Positions 45,740 to 55,001 of a stretch of 64,000 nucleotides of DNA are shown in pieces. Position 1 is the first letter of the stretch. Each line of letters begins with the position of its first letter. This DNA is from Streptomyces sp. 846.5 (GTDB lineage Bacteria > Actinomycetota > Actinomycetes > Streptomycetales > Streptomycetaceae). The stretch is from assembly GCF_004365705.1 (NCBI RefSeq), contig NZ_SOBN01000001.1, forward strand, positions 806,001 through 870,000. Reading direction: 5' to 3'. The position numbers were made by a program, and so were the translations under genes. The notes beneath the pieces are model-generated. The model was given only the letters and a program-made list of their open reading frames with translations, was not told the DNA's origin and ran no database searches.

Positions 45740-47233
45740 ATGCCAGTGCGACTGCGGGACCTCCTCGACATGGAAGGTCTGGCGCTGCGCTCCTGTACCG
45801 GGGAGGGCGGCCTGGACCGGCTGGTGAGCTGGGCCGCAGCCTCCGAGCTGGCCGACCCGACGCCCTGGATGAACGGTGGCGAGCTGCTGCTCACCACCGG
45901 GCTGCGGCTGCGCACCGCGGCGGCGCAGACCGCCTTCGTCGCCCGGATCGCCCAGGCCGGCGGCTCCGGCATCGGCTTCGGCACCGGGCTGAGCCACACC
46001 GCCGTACCCCGCGCCCTGCTGGCCGCCGCCCGGGAGTTCGGCCTGCCGGTGCTCGAAGTCCCGTACCAGACCCCGTTCATCGCGCTCGGCCGCCATGTCG
46101 CGGAGCGCATCGCCGCTGAGCGCCACACCGAGCAGGGCCGACTGGTCGAGGCGCACGACCGGCTGACCCAGGCCGTGCTCGCGGGTGATGCCCTGGAACA
46201 GCTGCTGCGCACGCTGAGCCGGGAGATCGGCGCACCGACCGCGGTCCTGGCGGCCGACGGCGGCGCACTGGCCGGATCGCTGCCCGCCGCACCGGAGCAC
46301 CGGCTCCAGGTCGAGGTCGACGGGGTGGTGGTGGCCTGGCTGCTCGCCGGGCGCAGCGCGCAGCCGGAGCCGCTGCACTACGCCGCCAGGCTGGTCGCAC
46401 TGGAGCTGGCCCGGCGGCTGTCGTTCATCGCCGGTCGGCGCGGGCTGCTGGGGCGGCTCCTCGGCGAGGTGGTCAACGGCACCCTGGACGGCGGTGCCGC
46501 GGACCGGCTGCTCGCCGTGCACGGCGTCGATCCGACCCGACGCCACCACGTCCTGCTGGGGCAGTGGGCGGACCGCCGGTCCGGACGCGAGCAGGAGAGC
46601 CGCCGCCGGCTCAGCCATCTGGCCTGGTCGATGCCGCAGTTCAGCGAGGGTCCGGAGGGGCAGCCCGCCCAGCCGCTGTCCGCGGTGGTCGAGGGCTACC
46701 TGCTGGTGCTCGTCCCCGAGCACCCCGAGGACGGCGAGAGCCAGCAGGCCGCCGAGGTCCACGCGAAGAGCCTGTGGGAGGCCCTGCGCCGCGACCCGGT
46801 GCGCGGCTCCACCGCCGCCGTCGGCCTGAGCGCGCCGGGCGCGGGAGCACGCGGGGTGCAGCAGGGATACCTGGAGGCCAGGGCCGCGCTCAGCAGGGGC
46901 GCGGGCGTCCACGCGGGCGCCCAGCCACGCCTCGCGGACCTGCTGCTCTCGCCGCTGTCGCCGGCCGTACGGCAGTTGAGCGACCGGGTGCTGCGACCGC
47001 TGCTGCGCTTCGACGCCGAGCACCGGGCCGACCTGATCGGCACGCTGCGCCGCTTCCTGGCCACCGACGGATCGGTGCAGGCCACCGCGGACCAGCTGTT
47101 CGTCCACCGCAACACCGTGCGCTACCGGCTGTCCCAGATCGAGGAGTTCACCGGGCTGTCGCTGGCGTCGACGACCGACCGGGGCGAACTGTGGCTCGCA
47201 GTCATGGCGTTGGACCGCTCCAGAGCCGAATAG
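45740..47233 (+). CDS. PucR-family transcriptional regulator
   Basis: A 497-residue activator-type regulator. The N-terminal PucR domain shows [15 protein letters not shown] and [11 protein letters not shown]. The C-terminal helix-turn-helix (PucR/CdaR type) is [20 protein letters not shown]. PucR relatives respond to purines, polyamines or amino-acid derivatives, so it is likely to regulate the divergent importer. ATG 45740 is chosen over an earlier in-frame ATG that precedes any recognisable domain. Confidence 0.86.
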   Translation: MPVRLRDLLDMEGLALRSCTGEGGLDRLVSWAAASELADPTPWMNGGELLLTTGLRLRTAAAQTAFVARIAQAGGSGIGFGTGLSHTAVPRALLAAAREFGLPVLEVPYQTPFIALGRHVAERIAAERHTEQGRLVEAHDRLTQAVLAGDALEQLLRTLSREIGAPTAVLAADGGALAGSLPAAPEHRLQVEVDGVVVAWLLAGRSAQPEPLHYAARLVALELARRLSFIAGRRGLLGRLLGEVVNGTLDGGAADRLLAVHGVDPTRRHHVLLGQWADRRSGREQESRRRLSHLAWSMPQFSEGPEGQPAQPLSAVVEGYLLVLVPEHPEDGESQQAAEVHAKSLWEALRRDPVRGSTAAVGLSAPGAGARGVQQGYLEARAALSRGAGVHAGAQPRLADLLLSPLSPAVRQLSDRVLRPLLRFDAEHRADLIGTLRRFLATDGSVQATADQLFVHRNTVRYRLSQIEEFTGLSLASTTDRGELWLAVMALDRSRAE

Positions 47234-47264
47234 CGCGCCGCCGAGTCGCGCGCCGCTCGCGCGG

Positions 47265-48086
47265 TCACCACCCCCGCCGCGCGTACGCCCGCAGCCCTGT
47301 GCGCCACGCCCAGCCGCCCACCGCCAGCCAGACGGCCGCGACCAGCGGCGCCACCATCGTCAGCGCCGGTCCGTACGGTACGGACTCCGCCTTCCCCAGC
47401 ACCGCCGCCACCGGATAGAACGCCACGAAGGCCACCGGCAGCGCGAAGGTGAACGCCGCCCGGAGCACCGTCGGGAACACGCTCAGCGGGTAGTTGCCGA
47501 AGGCCCCGATCACCGTGTCCAGCCAGGAGAACAGCGCCTCGGTGCCGGCCCGGCGCAGCACGATGCCCGCCACGCACAGCGCGAGCGCCAGCTCAAGGGT
47601 GGCCCCGCTGGCCACCGCGAGCACGAGCGAGCAGACCCGGGCCACGGTCCAGTCCAGCCGCAGCATGGACAGGCAGACCCCGAGCGATGTCGCCGCGACG
47701 GTCAGATCCCCCACCGCGTTCAGCGGAAACCGGCTGGTGCACACCTGGAGGAACACCGACGCCGGCCGTACCAGGAAGCTGTCGAACCGCCCCTGCCGGA
47801 TCAGGTAGGGAACCTCCCTGACGTTGGTGAACCCCAGCACGAACACGGAGTGCGCGAGCAGCCGGGCGCTGCTCACCAGCAGCACCTGCCCGACCGTCCA
47901 GCCGGCCAGCGGTGGGAACCGGGTGAACACGACGGTCGCGAACAACAGCACGGTGATCTGGTACGTCACGCCGTTGACGATCGCCAGCACGAAGTCCCCT
48001 TTGTTGGCGAGGCGTTCCCGCAGCCCCGCCCGGCTGGTCGCCCGGGCGATCCTCGCGGCGCTGCGGATCCGCGCGGTGGTCGTCAT
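47265..48086 (-). CDS. ABC exporter permease (ABC-2/DUF990-like), second subunit
   Basis: A 273-residue permease with six spans. LANKGDFVLAIVNGVTYQIT, FDSFLVRPASVFLQV and a late FVAFYPVAAVLGK motif are typical of paired ABC-2 permeases in Streptomyces exporters. Its ATG overlaps the stop of the upstream permease (ATGA). It is the last gene of a glycosyltransferase-like protein, ATPase and two permeases run. Confidence 0.85.
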   Translation of the reverse strand: MTTTARIRSAARIARATSRAGLRERLANKGDFVLAIVNGVTYQITVLLFATVVFTRFPPLAGWTVGQVLLVSSARLLAHSVFVLGFTNVREVPYLIRQGRFDSFLVRPASVFLQVCTSRFPLNAVGDLTVAATSLGVCLSMLRLDWTVARVCSLVLAVASGATLELALALCVAGIVLRRAGTEALFSWLDTVIGAFGNYPLSVFPTVLRAAFTFALPVAFVAFYPVAAVLGKAESVPYGPALTMVAPLVAAVWLAVGGWAWRTGLRAYARRGW

Positions 48087-48894
48087 CCGCCGAGTACCAC
48101 CAGACGGCGTCCGGCGCGGCGCCAGAGGACGGCTGTGACCATCGCGAGCACCACGCACCAGCCGGCCTGCCCGGCCAGCGCCGGCAGCGCGTCGGCCGGC
48201 GGAATCCGTCCGGCGTACAGCGAGATCGGGGTCGACACCCCGGCCGCGAAGGGCAGACGGGTCGTCAGACCGCCGAGCCATCCGGGGAGGAACCACACCG
48301 GTATCAGCGCACCGGACAGCAGGGCCTGCACGAAGTCGTAGAACCGGGTGACCCCGTCCGTGGAGACGGTCCAGAAGGCGATCACGTCGATCAGCACGGT
48401 CAGGTAGTACAGCACCACCAGACCGAGCGCGAAGCTGACCGCCGACACCGCGGCGACCGCCACCGAGGCGGGAGGCGCGACCAGCCCCAGGCCCAGCCCG
48501 AGCGCGAGCCCGACGACCACCCAGGCCGAGGAGTACAGCGCCTCGCCCACCCCGTACCAGGCGCGGTAGCGGCGCGCGCTCACCGGGCGGAGGAACCAGT
48601 AGGCGATCGAGCCGTCCAGGATCCGGGTCTTGACGGACTCCCCGGTCGCACCGCGCATGGCGCGAGCGGTGGTGGCGAGGGTGGCCAGCGTGGAGTAGGT
48701 GACGGCCTGCCGGACGTCGAGCCCGGCCACGGTCGCGGTGTGCGCGTACAGCGCCCGCCACAGCTCGGCGTACAGGAAGACCTGGGTGGCGATGACGAAT
48801 CCGGTCGTCAGAGGCGGGCGCCGCGCATGCACTCGGCGAGCGGCGCGATTCGGGCCAGCCGGTAGGCGCGAGCGGTCCCAGCAGGGTGCGTCAC
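48083..48894 (-). pseudogene. ABC exporter permease, first subunit, with an apparent frame change near the 5' end
   Basis: The upstream ATPase gene ends in TGA at 48891-48893, overlapping a GTG at 48892-48894. This opens a 28-codon frame, including YRLARIAPLAECMRGARL, that stops at 48808. The body of the permease (TTGFVIATQVFLYAELW onward, five or six spans, stop at 48083) is in the -1 frame. The usual amino-terminal helix of the family joins the two only through a shift at about 48810-48830. It could be a real mutation, a programmed slip, a sequencing error, or re-initiation at GTG 48832. Confidence 0.6.
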
Positions 48895-49877
48895 GGCGGT
48901 GGTGCCGCGCTCAGCGCGGTGTGGTCGCCCGCGTAGATCGAGCGCAGCACGTCCTCAAGACCGACGCCCTCGAAGTCGATCGCCCGTACCTCGCCGGCGG
49001 CGAGCAGCCGCGCCGCGAACTCCGCCTGGCTCACCCCGGGTTCAAGCGTGTACACGGCTCGGGCGCCGTCCGGGTCCAGCAGCCGGGCACCCGGGATCCG
49101 GCTCGGCGGGCTGCTGCCGACGGCCGGCTCGACCAGGACGGTGCGCCGGCGACCGCCGATCCTGGTCAGGTCCGCCAGTGTGCCGACGAAGAGCGTCTTC
49201 CCGCGGTCGATCAGGACGATCCGGGGGCAGAGCGCTTCGACGTCGGCCACATCGTGGGTGGTCAGCACGATGGCGTGGTCCCCGGTGCCGGCGAGATCCG
49301 CGAGCATCGCCCTGACCTGGTCCTTCACCAGGATGTCCAGGCCGATGGTGGGCTCGTCCAGGAACAGCACCCTGGGCCGGTGCAGCACGGCCGCGGCCAG
49401 GTCGCACCGCACCCGCTGGCCGAGTGAGAGGTGCCGCGCCTGGGTGTCCCAGAACGCGGACAGGTCCAGGAAATTGTCGAGTTCGCGCATCCGCCGGGCG
49501 TGGACCGCCGCTGGCAGGCCGTACATGTCCCGCAGGATCTCGAACGAGTCGCGGGCCCGCAGGTCCCACCACAGCTGGGTGCGCTGGCCGAAGGTCACGC
49601 CGATGTTCCGTGCGTTCCGCACCTGGTCCCGGTTCGGGTCGAGTCCGAGCACCCGCACCTCCCCCGCGTCCGGCACCATCAGCCCGGTCATCACCCGGAT
49701 CAGGGTCGACTTCCCGGCGCCGTTCTGCCCGAGCAGCCCGACGAACTCGCCCGTCCCGATCTGCAGGTCCACCCGGTCGAGGGCGACCGTCTCGCGCTGT
49801 TTCGCCCTACGGCGCCGGATCAACGGTCCACGCAGCCGGAAGTGCCTGCTCACCTGGCGCACCTCAATGGCCGGCAT
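48891..49877 (-). CDS. ABC exporter ATP-binding protein
   Basis: A 328-residue ATPase with Walker A GQNGAGKST, signature LSLGQRVRCDLAAAV, Walker B VLFLDEPTIGLD and the switch TTHDVADVEALCPRI. This is the YadG/DUF990-partner type, working with two separate permeases. It starts 33 bp after the glycosyltransferase-like gene, in the same operon. The C-terminal ~70 residues are a short accessory domain. Confidence 0.9.
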   Translation of the reverse strand: MPAIEVRQVSRHFRLRGPLIRRRRAKQRETVALDRVDLQIGTGEFVGLLGQNGAGKSTLIRVMTGLMVPDAGEVRVLGLDPNRDQVRNARNIGVTFGQRTQLWWDLRARDSFEILRDMYGLPAAVHARRMRELDNFLDLSAFWDTQARHLSLGQRVRCDLAAAVLHRPRVLFLDEPTIGLDILVKDQVRAMLADLAGTGDHAIVLTTHDVADVEALCPRIVLIDRGKTLFVGTLADLTRIGGRRRTVLVEPAVGSSPPSRIPGARLLDPDGARAVYTLEPGVSQAEFAARLLAAGEVRAIDFEGVGLEDVLRSIYAGDHTALSAAPPP

Positions 49878-49910
49878 GCCGGGCCTTTCCCGCGGCGCCC
49901 GGCCGGGCGG

Positions 49911-50993
49911 TCATGACCGGCTCCCGCCATAGCGCGCGCCCAGGCACAGCGCCGTGATCAGCGGTTCCACCATCAGCTCACCGGCCCGCTCGAACTGGCC
50001 GACCGGCAGGAACCGCCGTACCCCGCCGGGGAACATCGTCGCCAGTGCCCGCGCCGCGACCGGCTGCCGGGCCGCGGCCGGGATGCGGTCGGCGGACAGG
50101 CCGAGGTCGGCCACGACCATGCCGAGCGCGCAGGCAGTCAGCCACCACTGCGCGATCAGCATCTCGCTGACGATCTCGCGCACCGCCGTCGGCACCGCCG
50201 CCGCGCATGTCGCGTCCAGCTCGGCTGCGGTGAGCCCGCGGGCGGCCAGGATCGGCGCGGTCCACTCCTTCCGGTACCGCTCGCCGTCGCGCACCCGGAT
50301 ACAGGAGAGCCCCTCCCACCAGGAGAACTGGGGCACCATCGGCAGCGCCTCGATCGCGGGCCCGGTCCACTCGACGGGCGGGTCGCCGTCGACGGGCAGG
50401 CAGACGCAGCGGCGCGCGCCCATGTGGTCGTTGCCGGTGAGGCTGGGCGTTTCCAGATGGTCGGCGAGGTTCGGTACCGAAACGTAGGTGCCGACGCCGA
50501 GTTCGCGCAGGTAGTCGTCGAGGGCGACATCGTCGGGGGTGGCCGGGTCCGCCTTACGCTCGGCGTACTCGTCGAAGCCGCGGGCGATCTGGGCGGGCAG
50601 CATCAGTGCGGGCGCGGGTACGTACTCGTCCACGGCCCGTGCCCAGGACGCGCCGGTGAGCGCCGCGATCCGGACCATGTGCGCGGTGCGCGATCCCCAC
50701 TCGGTGAAGAACGCGAGTCCGTCCTCCGGCCTCGCCCGCGCCGCTGCCGCCGCCTGCGCGGCGAATCCCGCGCAGGGAACGGCGTCGTCCTGCAGCACGA
50801 GGTGGTGGGTGGCGCCCGGCGCGACCGCGCTCCAGGCACGGCGGGCCGTGCGCAGAGCGCTCGGCGGTCCCTCGGGTTCCGGGTCGAACACGACCTCGGG
50901 TGCCAGTGCGGCGAGGTCGGCCTGCAGCCGGCGGGCCGCACGCGCGCGGCTCGGATGCGCCATCACGGCGACCGATAAGTGGACCTGCGGCAC
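49911..50993 (-). CDS. Glycosyltransferase-like protein (GT-A type), function unknown
   Basis: A 360-residue protein. The amino terminus (VHLSVAVMAHPSR) and HHLVLQDDAVPCAGFAAQ suggest a GT-A nucleotide-sugar fold with its acidic metal-binding motif. The C-terminal half (VPQFSWWEGLSCIRV and a long helical end) is unusual. GTG 50993 follows GGAAGG and gives a short sensible N-terminus; an ATG at 51062 would add 23 poor residues. Codon 6 is TTA, a rare Leu codon dependent on bldA tRNA in Streptomyces. It heads an operon with an ABC exporter and is divergent from an inositol-phosphate synthase. Confidence 0.6.
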   Translation of the reverse strand: MPQVHLSVAVMAHPSRARAARRLQADLAALAPEVVFDPEPEGPPSALRTARRAWSAVAPGATHHLVLQDDAVPCAGFAAQAAAAARARPEDGLAFFTEWGSRTAHMVRIAALTGASWARAVDEYVPAPALMLPAQIARGFDEYAERKADPATPDDVALDDYLRELGVGTYVSVPNLADHLETPSLTGNDHMGARRCVCLPVDGDPPVEWTGPAIEALPMVPQFSWWEGLSCIRVRDGERYRKEWTAPILAARGLTAAELDATCAAAVPTAVREIVSEMLIAQWWLTACALGMVVADLGLSADRIPAAARQPVAARALATMFPGGVRRFLPVGQFERAGELMVEPLITALCLGARYGGSRS

Positions 50994-51012
50994 GGATTTC
51001 GCCTTCCCTGGA

Positions 51013-51039
51013 ATTGTATTCGCAGTTGGGGCAAGCCAA
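51013..51039 (-). promoter_or_regulatory. Candidate promoter of the glycosyltransferase-like gene
   Basis: On the minus strand TTGGCT (51039-51034) and TACAAT (51018-51013) are 15 bp apart. TACAAT is a good -10 box, 19 bp before GTG 50993. The short spacer suggests an activator may be needed. Confidence 0.35.
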
Positions 51040-51218
51040 CCCCAGGTTCCGGTCCGTGTCAATATAGTCCGGTTCCGTTACATCGGACCCCGCCGAACAT
51101 ATTCGGACAAGGCAGAACAACAGAACATAGATGACAGTTCGAACCAAGTCTTGTGCTCGCGCCGGGACTCCGATCTACTGCTGAAGCATCGGGATAGTTG
51201 CACGGGAGGCGCAGGCAT

Positions 51219-52229
51219 ATGCCGAACATTGCTGTAGCGGGTATCGGAAACTGTAGCTCTGCCCTGGTCCAGGCACTGCACGGGGTCAGCAACGGGACGA
51301 TCGTGCACACCGACCTCGTGCCGGGCCTCGAATCCGTACCGGTACGTGACATTCGGATAACCGCCGCGTTCGATGTCGACGCCAGAAAGGTAGGAATACC
51401 TCTGGAGAAAGCAATATTCGTCGAGCCGAACTGCACGACCAGCTATGTCGACGTCCCCACCCAGCTGCCCACGGTCACCGTCGGCCCGTTGGCGGACGGC
51501 GTCAGGGGCCCGCTCACCGGTGTCGTCCAGGTCCACGACCTCGCCCATCGGGCCACGGCAGCGGATGTCTCGGCCGAACTCAGGAACTCCGCGGTCGACA
51601 TACTCGTCATCTTCCTCCCCACCGGCGCGCAGGAAGCCGCCGAACTCTACGCCGATGCCGCGGTAAAGGCGGGGTGCTCGCTCGTCAATTGCACACCCGC
51701 GTTCCTGGGCCGGTCGGAGACCTGGCGGGAGCGTTTCCGGCGCCATGGAACCACGCTCCTGGGTGACGACATGAAGAGCCATATCGGGTCGACCACCATG
51801 CATCAGGCACTGCTGAGCGCCCTGAACAGGCAGGGCGTCACGGTGAACTCCACCTATCAGCTGAACATCGGCGGCAACACCGATTTCCTCAACCTTCGGG
51901 ACACCGGCCGGTCCGCCGCGAAACGGGTGACAAAAGCCACCGCCCTGCGCGAGCTCGTCTCGCCGGAAACAGCGATGGATCTGGGGCCCAGCGATCACAT
52001 CGCGCAGCTCAAGGACCGGAAGGTCGGCTATATCAGGATCGAGGGGAACGGTTATCTGGGAATGCCGTTCTCGATGGAAGTCCGACTGGAAGTCGAGGAC
52101 AGCCCGAACTCCGCGGCCATCGCCATCGATGCCGTCCGGGCTGCCGCGAGCCTGCAGTCCGGCGCCGAGCTCGACCTCTCGGCCGTGCTGCCGTCCCTGT
52201 TCAAGGCTCCCGGACTACCCGACCGCTGA
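51219..52229 (+). CDS. Inositol-3-phosphate synthase homologue (divergent)
   Basis: A 336-residue NAD-dependent isomerase-type protein. The Rossmann loop is VAGIGNCSSALVQAL. Later blocks FDVDARKVG, LLGDDMKSHIGSTTMH, LNIGGNTDFLNL and LGPSDHIAQLKDRKVGYI match actinobacterial Ino1, which converts glucose-6-phosphate to inositol-3-phosphate. It differs enough to be a paralogue rather than the housekeeping enzyme, as seen in biosynthetic clusters. The 5' part uses rare codons (AGA, ATA, GTA, CCT). ATG 51219 follows GGGAGG. It overlaps the convergent efflux gene by 15 bp. Confidence 0.85.
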   Translation: MPNIAVAGIGNCSSALVQALHGVSNGTIVHTDLVPGLESVPVRDIRITAAFDVDARKVGIPLEKAIFVEPNCTTSYVDVPTQLPTVTVGPLADGVRGPLTGVVQVHDLAHRATAADVSAELRNSAVDILVIFLPTGAQEAAELYADAAVKAGCSLVNCTPAFLGRSETWRERFRRHGTTLLGDDMKSHIGSTTMHQALLSALNRQGVTVNSTYQLNIGGNTDFLNLRDTGRSAAKRVTKATALRELVSPETAMDLGPSDHIAQLKDRKVGYIRIEGNGYLGMPFSMEVRLEVEDSPNSAAIAIDAVRAAASLQSGAELDLSAVLPSLFKAPGLPDR

Positions 52230-52826
52230 ACCCGGGGCGGAGAAGATCTCCCGGGCCTCGCGGACGGCGTAGTAGACCAGGACGAAACCGGCGAGCGGGT
52301 CGGCCCACCACCAGCCCAGGGCCGAGTTGAGGACCAGGCCGACCAGCACCGCCACTGCCAGGAAACCGTCGATCAGGGTGACCCGTCCCTCGGTCCTGAG
52401 CACCGGATTGTCCAGCGCCGCCCCGGTCCGCGCCTTGCCCGCCGCCAGCGCGAACATGACGGCAGCCGTCACCGCTGTCCAGGCGATGCCGAGCGGCGAA
52501 TGGTGCGGATGAAAGCCCGTGGCCAGCACGACAACGGACTGCACCGCGAGATAAGCGGCCAGCAGCGCGAACCCCACCCCGATCAGCCTCAGCGCACGTC
52601 GCTGCCGGTCCTCGCCGGCGCCGGACAGCTCCCACACCACCACCGTGGACGCACCGATCTCGATCAGCGAGTCCAGCCCGAACCCCGCCAGCGCCACCGA
52701 CCTCGCGGACACCGCAGCAAAGGCGAGCACCACAATGCCCACCACGTTCCAGCCGAGCGTCGTGTATTCCAGGGCGAAGCCCCGGCGCAGCAGGGCCTTA
52801 CGGGTGGTCGCATCCAGGGCAGTCAC
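52215..52826 (-). CDS. Cation-diffusion-facilitator-like membrane protein
   Basis: A 203-residue membrane protein with five or six spans: ALEYTTLGWNVVGIVVLAFA, AGFGLDSLIEIGASTVVVWE, then the loop LIDGFLAVAVLVG. The Asp residues in the second and fifth helices fit the CDF metal site. It lacks the cytoplasmic C-terminal domain of typical CDF exporters, so it is a short member. GTG 52826 is chosen; a longer frame to 52895 has no membrane-protein features. Confidence 0.75.
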   Translation of the reverse strand: MTALDATTRKALLRRGFALEYTTLGWNVVGIVVLAFAAVSARSVALAGFGLDSLIEIGASTVVVWELSGAGEDRQRRALRLIGVGFALLAAYLAVQSVVVLATGFHPHHSPLGIAWTAVTAAVMFALAAGKARTGAALDNPVLRTEGRVTLIDGFLAVAVLVGLVLNSALGWWWADPLAGFVLVYYAVREAREIFSAPGSAVG

Positions 52827-52997
52827 CGGGAGATTCTCGCAGACCACAGGGATCCGGCTGCGGAGCACCTGCCCGTCCCGTGCCAATACTCCCAAAGTAT
52901 GTGTAGAGACTGTGAGTTAGAGGGATACCTACCTCTGGGACGGTCGGCGTCCATACCCTGACGGCACACGAACCAGTAGGGGCACGGAGGCGGCAGC

Positions 52998-53849
52998 GTG
53001 GCGCGCGAGACGGAGTGGATGAGCTGCACAGGGTCGGCGGAACCGGCTCCGTCGGTCGATCTGAGGACGGAGATCGCCCACACGGCCCGGATCTACGATG
53101 TGCTTCTCGGCGGAAAGGACAACTTCCCGGCGGACCGTGCGGCTGCCGAGCAGATCCTGCGCGTCGCGCCCGAAGTACGGGCCGGGGCGCGGCTGAACCG
53201 GGCGTTCCTGGGAAGGGCGGTGCGCCACGCGGCGACTTCAGGCATCAACCAGTTCCTGGACATCGGCACCGGCATCCCCACCGCCGGCAACACGCATGAG
53301 GTGGCACAGGAGGTGAATCCGCAGGCCCGGGTGGCCTACGTGGACAACGATCCGATCGTACTGTCGCATGCCCGGGCGCTGATGGCGGGCGCAGGCCACG
53401 GCGCGACCCGGGTGATCCAGGCCGACCTGCGCGACCCGCAGAAGATTCTGGCCGACCCCGCAGTGACCGACCTGCTGGACTTCGAGAAGCCCGTCGCCCT
53501 GGTCCTGGCGGCGATCCTGCACTTCATCGACGACGCGGACGATCCGCACGACATCGTGGCACTACTCCTGCACCGGCTCGCCCCGGGCAGCATGCTGATC
53601 CTCAGTCACGCCTCCGGCGACACCGACGATCCCGCGGACGCGGAGGTCGCCGATCGCATCAGCAGCCCCTACGGCGCGGCCAACGCCCAACTGCACCTGC
53701 GCAGCCGCGCCGAGATCACCCGCTTCTTCACCGGCACGCACCTGCTGGATCCCGGCCTGGTCCCGCTGGCGACCTGGCGCGCCCAGGCCACCCACGAGGA
53801 GTGGTTCGCCACCCGCGGCTTCTACAGCGGCGTCGGGGCCAAGCCCTGA
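52998..53849 (+). CDS. DUF574 / Methyltransf_19 SAM-dependent methyltransferase (copy 2 of 3)
   Basis: A 283-residue member of the family described at 6047. It shows ARIYDVLLGGKDNFPADR, the SAM loop FLDIGTGIPTAGNTHE and YVDNDPIVLSHARALM. It starts at GTG 52998 after GGAGG at 7 nt, unlike copy 1, which looks leaderless. It is divergent from the cation transporter and convergent with the broken PHP gene. Confidence 0.88.
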   Translation: MARETEWMSCTGSAEPAPSVDLRTEIAHTARIYDVLLGGKDNFPADRAAAEQILRVAPEVRAGARLNRAFLGRAVRHAATSGINQFLDIGTGIPTAGNTHEVAQEVNPQARVAYVDNDPIVLSHARALMAGAGHGATRVIQADLRDPQKILADPAVTDLLDFEKPVALVLAAILHFIDDADDPHDIVALLLHRLAPGSMLILSHASGDTDDPADAEVADRISSPYGAANAQLHLRSRAEITRFFTGTHLLDPGLVPLATWRAQATHEEWFATRGFYSGVGAKP

Positions 53850-53901
53850 CGTGCCGTCAACGCAGGGCAGGAGCGTAGGCGTGCGGGGCAGCATCCGGCT
53901 C

Positions 53902-54878
53902 TCAGCTCAGGAGGATCGGGTTGCTCAGCGCTGCCATGCGGCCGTCGACATCCCGAACCTCGACGCGGACGAACGCCGACTCATCCTCGCTGGTGTGCCA
54001 TTCGACGCTGCCCGATCCTGTCGCGGCCAACGGCGCGTGGTGTGCTTTTCCCTTCTCCGTGTGGAGACTGACGGTCCCTGAGGGCACACCCCGGACGTCC
54101 ACACGCACCACGGCCGACTCACCGCCGGTCTTCAACCGATCACCGATCACGGCACTTTGACCGCCGGCAGAGACCGTGAACGAGAGCTCGACGGCAGCCG
54201 AGGCGGCGATCCAGCTCCTACCGGCGCGGAGCCCGGCAAGGATGGCTTCGGTGCTCAGTTCGTCGGCCAGCACGACGGTTTGCGGGACGCCGATCTGATC
54301 CTCCAGATGAGTGTCGCTGTTACCCATCGCCGGCCGCCACTGCCCCTGGTGGATGTCCGCAGCCAGGTTGCGGCCCCACTCGGCCAGCGCTGCCTCATTG
54401 TCCGCTTGCCAGGGCACATCCGACTTCCACTGCCCGTTCCACACCTCGACCACGTCGAAGCCCTGGTACGGATACATGAAAGTGCCCGAGGTGTAGGGCG
54501 CGTGCGGGTGAGCGGCCACGCACAGCCCGCCGGCTCGGTGAACCTCTCCAGATGCCGGTCAACCACCGAGTCCCGGACGCCGTAGCGCCAGTCGACCACG
54601 AGCCCCGGCGCGAGCCCCAACGCGAGCCAGTGCCCGGTCCGGGTGGTGACTTCTTCGCCCAGGATCACCAGCAGATCGTCGCCGGCATACTGCCCCCAGA
54701 CACCGTGCGCGTCAGCAGTGTTGTGCTCGGTGGTCGCGAGAAAATCCAGCCCCACCGAACGGGCCCCGGCAACCAGTTGATCGGGTGTCACTTCGCCGTC
54801 CGAGTACACCGAATGCACATGGCAGTCACCGCGGTACCAGCCACGCCCCCGACCAGCCACGATTCCCCTGGTGGACAT
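53902..54878 (-). pseudogene. PHP-domain metallohydrolase (CehA/McbA-like) with a frameshift
   Basis: The N-terminal frame from ATG 54878 reads DCHVHSVYSDGEVT, TEHNTADAHG and GEEVTTRTGHW, then leaves the family pattern after HLERFTEPAG. The frame one base away carries on with VAAHPHAPYTSGTF, GNSDTHLEDQIG and a beta-domain to 53902. Adding one base in the G-run at about 54526-54528 restores a continuous ~325-residue enzyme. PHP proteins of this type hydrolyse phosphate or carbamate esters with bound metals. A sequencing error in the homopolymer is possible. AAGGGGAG precedes the ATG. Confidence 0.78.
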
Positions 54879-55001
54879 GGTCTCCCCCTTCGCCAAGGCC
54901 GCTCCGGCAGCGCAGTTCCCCTGACCGGCACTCTAGGGGGGCTGAATTCCCCACCAGTGGCCCAGCCGAACGCTCTTCCCACCTGCGCCAAGCAGCGGGT
55001 G

